Positions 25,601-32,978 of a stretch of 64,000 nt of DNA are shown here, one piece after another. This stretch comes from Amycolatopsis roodepoortensis (GTDB lineage: Bacteria; Actinomycetota; Actinomycetes; Mycobacteriales; Pseudonocardiaceae), in assembly GCF_014873915.1 (NCBI RefSeq), contig NZ_JADBEJ010000005.1, positions 806,001 to 870,000 on the forward strand, written 5' to 3'. The notes beneath the pieces were generated by a model. It ran no database searches and was not told the origin of the DNA. It saw only the letters and a program-made list of their open reading frames with translations. Position 1 is the first letter of the stretch, and the number at the start of each line of letters is the position of its first letter. Made by a program: the position numbers and the translations under genes.

Positions 25601-28026
25601 ACGCGGTACGCCTGGTTCGCAGCCTTGGGGCAGCTGCGGCAGCAGGCAGTATCGGCGAGGACCAGCGCGACCAATTCTCGCGCGCTTACCTGCGTGCGTG
25701 GTCGACCGTCGTTAAGAGGCCTACTTCGAGTCTCGTCGGTATGGAAGATTTACATCTTGTCCTGCGAGAAGGGGAGCGGTTAAGCGTCCGCACGGCCGCG
25801 GAACTAACTCTTGACGACGTCACGGTGTATCTCGCTTCTCCCGGGGACGGATTACACCTGCGCCTTCTCGACGAGCTTGAGCTTCCCGTCCTGTTCGTCG
25901 ACGCCGACCTCGAGGGGGCACAAGCGGTACTCACAGGTGTACTGGGCGACTCAGTGCAGATAGCGGACGAAACATCAGTCACGGTCGCCCCCACCGGAGG
26001 TACAGGTCAGGACGAGCTGCTACTGGAGCGGCTGCCCTGGATGGCCGTGCTCGTGGCAGCTGCGGCCAACCATGGTCACGGCCTCACCCTTCAAGAGCGA
26101 GACTTCGACGACCTCGCGCGTGGCCTGCGGCGCTTGCGGATCGAGACGTACACCGACCTCGGCTTAAGCCTCTTCGACCAGCCGACCGAGCTTCCCGCGA
26201 CCAGCTACGGGCTATTCGCCGACCCTGACTACACCTATCCCGTCATCCTCTCGCCGACCTCCGTCTCCGACCTTCGAGGTCCAGCGCTCGTCGCACTCGC
26301 AGAAGAGATCGCCGTCGCCATCGACTTTCCCAGTCTTCGCGAACGGCTCCGAGCCGCCGTCCTCAGCCTGCAGTTGGGCGGCAACGAGCAGCCAGATCCC
26401 AGCGACGCGGACCTCGCACACGCGTTACGGCTCACGAACGCACAGGTGGAGGCAACCCGCATCAGGCTCGACGGTGGCTTGGAAGCCGTCATTGAGCGCC
26501 TTTACCCGGTGCTCGTACACTGGTCCGGCCAGGCGGCCGCCGACGCCGCTGTCGACAACGCCCGTGCCACCACGGATCTGGCGGAGTTGTCAGCAGCTCT
26601 CCTGAAGCTTGCCTCGTCACTGCCGGTCCAGCCAGGCAAGCTCATCGAGGCCGCCCGAACCGCCACGTCCATCGATGAGCTGCGGATCAGCCTCGACATC
26701 GAGTTCTCCGCCTTCAACACCACGCTTGCCGGTCTCAGCCCCGCGTACACACCCATCTCGTATCAGGCAGCGCATGAACAGGCGCTGCGCCAGCACCTCG
26801 CCCTTTACCACCAAGAACTATGCGACCAAGTGCGGTGGGTTCGTCTCGCGAATTTCGACGCATACCGCCCGCAATCGGACTGGCCTGACCTGCGCTCGTT
26901 CACCTGGGTGACCGTCCCCGAAACATGGGGCACCACCGTCGACAAGCCCAAGCGCGCCGACCTTACCGCTCTCGTCGCCAACGCGGCCGAGACCCGCCTC
27001 GGCCAGACGCTGCCGACCAGCGGACCGAGCCTGCCCACGCTCAGCGCTGTCACCGCCGCCAACAAAGCGCTGGTCACCCATTCCGCTCCCGGAATCGCAC
27101 GTCTTGCCCGTGCCTGGGCATCCTCACATCGCGCAACCCTCGTTGAGGCCCTGTCCTCCAGCGATCCTGGAACGGAGATCCTGACACTGTTCGACAACAA
27201 CGGTGTGCTCGACTTCAGGCGCCTGGGCGAAAACGACATTCCCACCTGGCTCAAGGCACTTGGCGCGTGGCCGGCCGGCATGCCCGTGACCACCGATCCG
27301 AGAGTCGCAGGCGTCACCCCCGAGGAACTCGCCGCCGCGGACTCAGCCGCGACCATCGCGAGGCAGGAACGCGAACGTCAACGCCGGCTGATCCACATCG
27401 ACGGTAACTCAATCGACGTCGGGGTCGGGGCCACGAACATCGCGGCGCTCGTCGACGCGCTCCAAGCCAGCCTAGAAGCCCATCCATCCGTCATCAGCGC
27501 GAGCAACCGGGTCAAGGATCTCCAACCCATGTCCGCCCTCCAGCCCCGCCGCAGCGGTGGTGCGGCTAAGGTCAGCCGCGACCCGATGGCCGGGCTGTCC
27601 GACGAGCAACGTCAGGCACTCGGGTTCGCAGGCGAGTGGCTCGCGTATCAGTGGCTCACCCGGATCTACCCCGAGACGAACGAGTCCAGCTGGGTGTCCA
27701 CCAACCGAGCCAAGGTATTCACAGGCAACCCCGGCGATGACAGCCTCGGCTTCGACTTTCAGGTCGAACGGCCCAACGGGGCCATCATGTTCGAGGTCAA
27801 AGCAAGCCGAGCCGATCCCGGCATGTTCACACTGACGGATTCCGAGATCCGCGAAGCACGCCGGCACGCTCGCAACGGCCGCTGGCGGCTCCTGATAGTC
27901 CCGTACGTGTCCGATCCTGCTCGATGCCGGGTGCTACGCCTCCCGAATCCTTTCGAGGCCCGCGCCGAGGGGCTGTTCCGCGCCGAAGGTGACGGCATTC
28001 GCTACCGCTACCACCTCGATCAATGA
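22612..28026 (+). CDS. Giant sacsin-like GHKL ATPase with C-terminal DUF3883 domain
   Basis: An 1804-residue protein. The N-terminus is a Hsp90/sacsin-type ATPase: N-box ELLQNAHD at 60-67, ANFGTPF, and the glycine-rich lid GIGHKGIGFRS at 122-132. A very long middle region without membrane segments probably serves as a helical scaffold. From about residue 1663 there is a DUF3883-type domain (GFAGEWLAYQWLTRIYPE, DSLGFDFQVE, AIMFEVKAS), whose D...E-x-K pattern is nuclease-like. Large ATPase-DUF3883 proteins are recurrent members of prokaryotic defence islands; the mechanism is not known to me. The gene uses GTG 22612 with no clear ribosome site and keeps high GC, unlike the low-GC blocks on either side. 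Confidence 0.8.
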   Translation: MAALGSDLHDSASAPRDRIVAYAAKVFAEFAATDLWDPGAQLRAASAHAGNEYAGRFLLELLQNAHDTHPADRHDGRITIVVDANEGAHGVVYVANFGTPFTYESMNGLCKLACSPKEIGQGIGHKGIGFRSILPVCTRPEIYSADPAGPPGNLDGYTFRFADLADLLTLARGDETLARRADEKFPPFQLPVPIDTIPAAVRELAAAGHVTIVRLPLDTPDARREALTQATNLVASDVPTLLFLERIGALTIVRHDGGDSAETSLTRTQQPFSTVTTPDLSFTQVALGELGDYTVASTSVPATRLREAVQNARHGNRLSAAWDTWDEAVVSLAVPTDGEVTGRMFTFLPMGDEASSPFAGHLNAPFFTKIDRADLDPNHPLNNLLLDVAAETALTAAAALQPSGLAAARRWISDLVCWDDPHTERLAQAADRSGDGPLAERQFVPIEAAAEHPLGWASLADTYRWPGQNPTVLTAARAAESGICLVDSGLGEDRADRWEAFADWLDHPLDPDTDTLVELIERIAATLERPSAYDDTIGTLRARPAKGRAGKAAKKSARARRQSGEASLAALWAGVYSDLADIFPAYGATVLRGRTLLVDDAGDLRPTNTPPPAPSERGSTRRVTAFLPPARDDTPIAVPASLRKDLFYLHPAIAEQLGSAGRALLLNAGLVDRYDIRSLLDHVGTILVRTKSERIHRDALRFVFSLEQNGQIPPRYPLRQLRLHVPSTVGKMVPANRAAFGSGWDGHDYTDLITVIEDAREVDSGFAELAYSLVEPVSDLVRPTDDRTAWSRFLSKIGISSGLDLRTTSAATPKLVGSTLSGPTFATRLRVREPIAEQWVAHLSDLPPRRIAFPQTEYVADRKPRWAMGQAIAEKLTDPAREAYARLFLNGLASWHADRLHMNWDRDRRGIKDRQTVPTPLAAFMTTAAWLPAAPKPGRPLFARPDQLWHFSLSSNDAEPAFAPLASRATRLFLDKNPQVLTALKNAGLGDWSDPAHAVRLVRSLGAAAAAGSIGEDQRDQFSRAYLRAWSTVVKRPTSSLVGMEDLHLVLREGERLSVRTAAELTLDDVTVYLASPGDGLHLRLLDELELPVLFVDADLEGAQAVLTGVLGDSVQIADETSVTVAPTGGTGQDELLLERLPWMAVLVAAAANHGHGLTLQERDFDDLARGLRRLRIETYTDLGLSLFDQPTELPATSYGLFADPDYTYPVILSPTSVSDLRGPALVALAEEIAVAIDFPSLRERLRAAVLSLQLGGNEQPDPSDADLAHALRLTNAQVEATRIRLDGGLEAVIERLYPVLVHWSGQAAADAAVDNARATTDLAELSAALLKLASSLPVQPGKLIEAARTATSIDELRISLDIEFSAFNTTLAGLSPAYTPISYQAAHEQALRQHLALYHQELCDQVRWVRLANFDAYRPQSDWPDLRSFTWVTVPETWGTTVDKPKRADLTALVANAAETRLGQTLPTSGPSLPTLSAVTAANKALVTHSAPGIARLARAWASSHRATLVEALSSSDPGTEILTLFDNNGVLDFRRLGENDIPTWLKALGAWPAGMPVTTDPRVAGVTPEELAAADSAATIARQERERQRRLIHIDGNSIDVGVGATNIAALVDALQASLEAHPSVISASNRVKDLQPMSALQPRRSGGAAKVSRDPMAGLSDEQRQALGFAGEWLAYQWLTRIYPETNESSWVSTNRAKVFTGNPGDDSLGFDFQVERPNGAIMFEVKASRADPGMFTLTDSEIREARRHARNGRWRLLIVPYVSDPARCRVLRLPNPFEARAEGLFRAEGDGIRYRYHLDQ

Positions 28027-28803
28027 TCGCCATCTGCGACCGAGATGCCGACCTGGCCGTTCCTGCCCGAGCACCAGGACACCTGGCACTACCACCGATA
28101 TCATCGCCGAGCTGCCCGTCGCCGTGCTGCTCGGTCTGATGAGCCATACCGTGTCCGCCGCGCCCGTAGCCGACCTGCCGCCAGCGGAAAGCGCCGCGAT
28201 CCTGTTGCTCCTCGAAGCCGCCTCACTGCGACCAAGTGCACGCAGCACTGATGCCCGCTACGTTGCGTAGGCATCAAACTTAGCGAGAGATAGCGGGTTA
28301 AGGGTGAACCCTGGTTGCAAGCTGGGCTTTCGCTGCTGGTCGGCCTATTGACCGCCTCCGGGCGACCGGTCGTCGAGGTCGACCAGGTCGGCAAGGCGTT
28401 CCGCCTCCTCCCGGTCGAACACCGGGACCGGCATGCCCCGTAGCAGCTCCACCTGCGCGGCGGGGGTTTCGGGAACGCCGCCCGATCAGCGAAATCCGCG
28501 GCCTGCGCGTACCAGGTCAGCACCGCCGAAACGGTCCCTTCATGGCTCTCCCTCGGGTCCGTCGGAACCGGTGCCAGCTGAGGTGGTGGAAGGAGTCGAG
28601 ACCGACGCGATCGCGCTGGCCGAGAATGAGGGCACTCCTGCGCGCGGCGAAGCGAATTAGCGGCCGCGTTGAGCACAGCCGATGCGGGAGCGGACGACGA
28701 CTTGGTTGCCGCAGCGCTCAAAATTCTCGAGCTAACCGATCCCGCTAAGGTGGAAAATACCGCGTGTTGCCGCACTGCAATAAGGGCGTACAGGTAGGCG
28801 AGC
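28027..28803. other. Intergenic region with short gene remnants
   Basis: No intact gene. On the minus strand near 28345-28450 one frame reads QVELLRGMPVPVFDREEAER and continues to an LDDRSPGGGQ stop. It looks like a real protein end but has no start, with an in-frame TGA upstream. On the plus strand, 28048-28268 gives two frames that look like halves of one short protein. Both are probably decayed. Confidence 0.35.
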
Positions 28804-28846
28804 AGACTGTCCCAGTGTCCAGCCTTGCTGGACACTGGGACAGTCT
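28804..28846 (-). terminator. Strong intrinsic hairpin after the AlbA/HATPase gene
   Basis: A perfect 20-base-pair stem with a three-base loop (left arm 28804-28823, right arm 28827-28846). It begins 10 bases beyond the stop of the minus-strand gene ending at 28856, so it is a likely terminator. Confidence 0.75.
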
Positions 28847-28855
28847 TCAGTTCCA

Positions 28856-30208
28856 TTAATCTCTAAGGGTTTCAGGGAGTCGATAACGAGTTCCCCGAGC
28901 GACTCCAGTTCGCACCAATTCTTTTGAAGAAACAAGCTCTTCAAAATAGCGCCTAATCGTACGCTCTTGCTCTATCCCTGTAACCCGCCTGGCAATACTA
29001 TTGTCAATTGAGCCATGCTCTCGCACGTATTCCATGATCATCTGGGCTGGACTAGCGAGCGGCTCGTGGCGAATTATGACCAGTACACGGTCAGCGGATT
29101 CCGTAATTTCTGGCTGTTGCAAACGAAGTGCGGCCATAGCTTCGAAAGCAGTGTTGAGCCCTTCGCCGACATCCATATTCGGCGGGTTTGGAAACCTGTT
29201 AATTAGGCGTACAATCGTTCCATTTCTAGCAAATCGCTCATTGAGGATATTCTTAGGCGTAACATGAGCCGGCAGTCGACCAGGGCTTTCTACTTCAACC
29301 CTATTATCAAAAATTCGGACATGTACATCATCATTTATGCCATAGTCTCTATGCAGAACGGCATTCGTGAGAATTTCATGTAACGCTTCAGGCGGGTAGT
29401 GAATCTGCTTCATGCCCGCGCCTGTCATAATTGGAATCGCGTCAACTATTTCCACGGTGCGAGCTACAGTGGCAAATATCTGCGAATAAAGAGATCCTTC
29501 GATGGTCTCGGGCACGGCATCAAGGTATTTGCGCTCGGCAACGCCATCGGTTTTGTACCGGTAGATCTTAACGCCAGCTTTCGGGATATGAATTTGCGGC
29601 TCGTCATGAAATAGCAAGGCGCCTGCGACTGTCGGTCGCTCCTCGGAATTGATGAGACCTTGCTTGCGCAAGAAGCGCTCTGGCTCCAGCGTTGGGACCA
29701 TCGAAAGACAGAACTCGATCGACACCTCAGAGTTAGAGATCTCCGATACCGGAAAGACTAGTCCCTGATTCTCGAAACTGACTACACCTTTTACGCGCTT
29801 CAGCGATTCCAGTTCTTCGCCGCGGACGAGGACACTGGCCGCACCCCGCCGAACATAAACATCAGAAGTGGTACTGACGCATAGGGCAGGTGTGCGGCGA
29901 ACAGTAATCAACAGTGCGACGCCAGATTCATTCGCATGAGACAGAAAGTCAACTTCATAGTACCCAGGCGCTACCACTGTTGCTGCGACGTTGATGAGAT
30001 CGTTGGCGGCCTCAACTGAAGCGAACCCGTCCCAGGTCCCATCATCTTCGATTCCAACAACAAGTTCGCCGCCATCAGTATTGCCAAAAGCTGCCAAAGT
30101 TCGACTAAGCTTCGCAGGCTGTATTCTTCGGGACTTTCGGTCAAAGAAATTATCCTCATCTCGCTTAGCGAGTCCATCTCGCTCGCGATCAGACAACATT
30201 AAGCGCAC
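28856..30208 (-). CDS. AlbA/Schlafen-type domain fused to HATPase and winged helix
   Basis: A 450-residue protein. Residues 15-150 are an AlbA_2 (Schlafen-like) domain: FFDRKSRRI, LSRTLAAFGNTDGGELVVGI. At about 276-300 is a HATPase-like box (ALHEILTNAVLHRDYG, then VEVESPGRLP and GTIVRLINRF). The C-terminal 70 residues form a winged helix (IMEYVREHGSIDNSIARRV). This AlbA-ATPase-wHTH design is common for predicted regulators and stress or defence proteins and is often acquired horizontally; here GC is well below the flanking genes. It is followed by a strong hairpin and is monocistronic. The biological target is unknown. Confidence 0.75.
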   Translation of the reverse strand: MRLMLSDRERDGLAKRDEDNFFDRKSRRIQPAKLSRTLAAFGNTDGGELVVGIEDDGTWDGFASVEAANDLINVAATVVAPGYYEVDFLSHANESGVALLITVRRTPALCVSTTSDVYVRRGAASVLVRGEELESLKRVKGVVSFENQGLVFPVSEISNSEVSIEFCLSMVPTLEPERFLRKQGLINSEERPTVAGALLFHDEPQIHIPKAGVKIYRYKTDGVAERKYLDAVPETIEGSLYSQIFATVARTVEIVDAIPIMTGAGMKQIHYPPEALHEILTNAVLHRDYGINDDVHVRIFDNRVEVESPGRLPAHVTPKNILNERFARNGTIVRLINRFPNPPNMDVGEGLNTAFEAMAALRLQQPEITESADRVLVIIRHEPLASPAQMIMEYVREHGSIDNSIARRVTGIEQERTIRRYFEELVSSKELVRTGVARGTRYRLPETLRD

Positions 30209-30648
30209 CCGGAAATCCCCTCAGCTTGTGGCATCAACCTCTAAAACTCGATAGATTCTCGACAAAGCTATCGGCTAGCTGACGAATTAACTGCACACCA
30301 TGCATCGACAGCTACGACTTGGAGGTTGATTGCTGTCGCAAGCTCTGTTGTCAGCATAACGCAGGGTGCGAACCGCGAAGGACCCGACTTAGAGTAGCTC
30401 ATGCGCTCTATCTCGCAGCGGACACAACAGGCGTTACAGAGTGTGACCATTCTGTGTCCTTCTGCTGGCTCTCATTCCTAGGTTGCGAGCTGTTGCGGCC
30501 TCTGCCGTGTGAGCTCCCCGCACGGTCTACCATCCTCTGGTGGAGGAGTTCGAGACAGTAGGTACCCGATAGCCGACAGCTACAAGCCTGGCGCGGGCGT
30601 AGTTGCTAGTCGGCGAGGTCGCGGTCCGCCTCCCTCCCGACGGACTGC
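30209..30648. other. Intergenic region without a supported gene
   Basis: Mixed GC and no convincing frame. It probably contains the promoter of the AlbA-type gene near 30210-30290. Confidence 0.4.
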
Positions 30649-31750
30649 TCACCCGTCTGACCAAGAGGTCGGTGGTTTGTCGAACTGGGCGGTATCTTTG
30701 AAGACGGTCACGCCGAAACAGGCGGCTTTGGTGAATGTGGCTCCGGTGAAGACGGCGTAGCGGGTGAAACGCGCAGCGATGAAGTTGACGCCGTTGTCAA
30801 AGGTCGCTGCGTCGAATGCGGGGTCTATGCAGGTCGCCGCCTCAAAGATGACGCGGTTCCTGAAGGTCGCCAGTGAGAACCCGGCTAGGCCGGTGAAAGC
30901 CGCCTCTTTGCAGGAGGCCGTGTCGGCGAGAGTCGCCTTTTGGAAGTCGGCGGCTCCGGTGAAGGTCGTCTCTCGGAAGATGGCGTCACCGGAGAAGGTC
31001 GCGTCGCGGAAGGTGCTGGTTCCGATGCACGCTTCGGCCAGGTCGAAGTCGATGAGCTGGGCGTTGGTGAGGTCGAGGTCGAGCTCGCCTCAGTAGGCGG
31101 TGCCGTGGCCGGGTTTGAGGTGGTCGTGGAGGATGCGTTGAACGGTGAGCCGGACTTCGCGTTCCTGGACAAGGGCACGGTGCTGCTCGCGTTGGTCGGC
31201 ATGGGCATCGCCTGATAGCGGTTCGGGGATTTCGTAGGGCATGCGGAGGTAGGCACACAGGACGTTGGCGATGGTCTGACGTTGGGTTTCGTTGCCCTGG
31301 GCGAGGCCGTTCGAGGGCGTAGAGGCCACTGAGCCGGACGGGGGCTTGGGCGGAGCCTAGTAGCTCCGCGGCCTTGAAGTACAGCTCGGTGATCCGCCGT
31401 TCCGCGGCGTCGGCGCGGGTGTCGTCGACTGTCCGCTCCTGCTGGGAGAGTGCGGCTTCGGTGGAATGCTGCCGGCGCCAGGCGGGGTAGAGCCCGACCA
31501 CTCCCACGCTGCCGACACCGACACTCAGCCCGATCTCCAACACGTCCAGCCGGGCTTTCACGAGGTCTGCCCGGCGAGTCAGGCGGTGGCCGACCACCAC
31601 AACGCCACCACCACCGCCAGCACCGCGATCACGGGTGCAGTGGTCCACATCGCCGCCCAGGTCAACTCCGGCAACCCGCCGCACCGACGACGGACTCGGT
31701 ATAGGGGTGCTGGCGGTCGGGGGCTGCGGGTCATCGGCCATGACCTTCAT
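30649..31750 (-). pseudogene. Broken pentapeptide-repeat membrane protein
   Basis: Read on the minus strand the pieces add up to one familiar actinobacterial protein. There is a short disordered N-terminus, a hydrophobic segment (MWTTAPVIAVLAVVVALWW), the RITELYFKAAELLGSAQAPV helix region, and the cysteine-region NVLCAYLRMPYEIP. The tail of A(D/N)LxF-type pentapeptides follows (ATFSGDAIFRETTF, LATFRNRVIFEAAT). The reading frame shifts near 31610 and again near 31320. A TGA at 31090-31092 interrupts HGTAY-stop-GELDLDLT exactly where related proteins have Trp. The last pentapeptides run to the stop at 30649. At least three lesions, so certainly non-functional. Confidence 0.75.
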
Positions 31751-31820
31751 CGTTGCGAATGTGGCGAGAACGTTTCGACTACCCGCTGCAGCGAGCTCTC
31801 CCGCCAGGCTGGGACGAGCT

Positions 31821-32378
31821 CTACATCAGCCCTTCAGTTTGCAAGATCCGAAGCACCCTTTCCGGCTGCACGCCTTCTTTGAGTCGGTAGAGGATGGTTT
31901 CACCTCGAATCTGTGCTGGCAGGTGTTCTGGTCGGATACCCAACTCTTCCAGGACTTGGGCCAACGAGACTTCGCTGTGATTTAGTCCGGCGCCCCACCA
32001 GGCGGCTGTGGCCGCAGGGGTGAAATCCCTGGTCCAGGAATTAGCGATCTTGATTGCGTGTGACCGGCTGAGTTCCGGCCACTGCTTTTGCGCCGCGGCT
32101 GCGGTGCCAGTAAGCGGTGCTTCCCGGGTGTAGGCGGCTGGCTGCGAATGGGCAACCTGCTTCAGCGCCTTCATCCGGCGAACGTAATCAGCGTGGGCTT
32201 CCCGCAGGCGATCGGCGTTGCTGAGGCTGATCTCAGTATCGGGTCCCTTGGCATAGACCTGCTGCGCATTGCAGAGCTGGTACATCCTGTGCAGAGTGCG
32301 ACCAAGTTCGTTTGCTAGCGCCCGGACGGTGATGGTGTGCTGCTGTCTCGGAGGATACGGCGAGTTTGACTCCATCAC
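31821..32378 (-). CDS. Hypothetical protein with N-terminal HTH-like segment
   Basis: A 185-residue soluble protein. The N-terminus (TITVRALANELGRTLHRMYQ) could form an HTH. A middle helix is rich in A and R, and the C-terminus (VSLAQVLEELGIRPEHLPAQ, LKEGVQPERVLRILQ) looks like a small all-alpha domain. No family is recognised. It sits between two ruined pentapeptide-repeat genes and is itself intact, with typical codon bias, so it is probably expressed. The start at 32378 begins MMES; the second ATG is equally possible. Confidence 0.55.
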   Translation of the reverse strand: MMESNSPYPPRQQHTITVRALANELGRTLHRMYQLCNAQQVYAKGPDTEISLSNADRLREAHADYVRRMKALKQVAHSQPAAYTREAPLTGTAAAAQKQWPELSRSHAIKIANSWTRDFTPAATAAWWGAGLNHSEVSLAQVLEELGIRPEHLPAQIRGETILYRLKEGVQPERVLRILQTEGLM

Positions 32379-32399
32379 GTCATCATGACTGCAGGCACT

Positions 32400-32640
32400 G
32401 ACATTTTTGCGTTGAGTGACGCAGCGTCGCGGTGCGTGTCGCCGGCGACCACCGCGCCTTCACCAGGACCTGGCCCGCGATGAGTCCGGCGGTGGCTCGC
32501 TACACCACCACGGTAAGCACCGAGGTCACGGTCCCAGTGGTCCACATCGCCGTCCGGGTCAACTCCGGCAACCGCCGCACCGACGACGACTTCGAGATTG
32601 GCGGCGGGCTGGTGGCAGCCGTGGCCGCAGATCATCGGTA
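32400..32640 (-). pseudogene. Fragment of a second pentapeptide-repeat gene N-terminus
   Basis: The minus strand repeats the N-terminal signature of the pseudogene at 30649-31750. LPELTRTAMWTTGTVTSVL here corresponds to LPELTWAAMWTTAPVIAVL there, and VDPDGDVDHWDRD in the alternative frame matches VDLGGDVDHCTRD. Only the first ~80 codons remain, in shifted frames. It is either a partial duplication or the remains of a tandem paralogue. Confidence 0.6.
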
Positions 32641-32763
32641 GTTTCCATCATCGTCGCGGACGGTGGCATAACCGTGTCAGTCGCCGTCCGAACGGCAAGG
32701 TGGACAACCTGCCACCCGCTGGGACAACCGTGGGCGCGACGACGCGCACCAGCAGTCGCCTGG

Positions 32764-32912
32764 ATCATCCCTGTCTAGGCGAGGTTGCTCCGCCGTGCAA
32801 GTTATTCCACCAGCCTGTGCGGACATCGTCGCCCGCACAGGCGGGACTGGTCCCAGCCGTGTCCTCACGGTGATCCCGATCCGAGGGCCCTCACGCAGGG
32901 GCGACTCAAGCG
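32764..32912 (+). CRISPR. Relic type I-E CRISPR repeats (2-3 units)
   Basis: TCGTC-GCCCGCACAGGCGGG-ACTGGTCCC at about 32826-32854 is almost the repeat of the main arrays. Exactly 61 bases before it, 32764-32791 (CATCCCTGTCTAGGCGAGG, then TTGCTCC) matches the consensus at about 20 of 28 positions, and a weaker match starts 61 bases after it at 32886. The 61-base period equals that of the main arrays. No leader is present. It lies 14 kb from the cas genes. Confidence 0.6.
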
Positions 32913-32978
32913 AGTTCAGCTTGCCGCCGCGCCTTCGGATCTCGTACTTGACGACGATTAGCTCGCACACAAAGAATT

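Noticed and set aside
28101..28856. 251-codon minus-strand open frame after the giant ATPase
   Set aside because: No domain, runs through the strong hairpin at 28804-28846, and mixes frames of short remnants.
30764..31096. Plus-strand frame with repeated KVAS-like units
   Set aside because: It is the antisense of the pentapeptide repeats, whose A-x-F pattern is clear on the minus strand.
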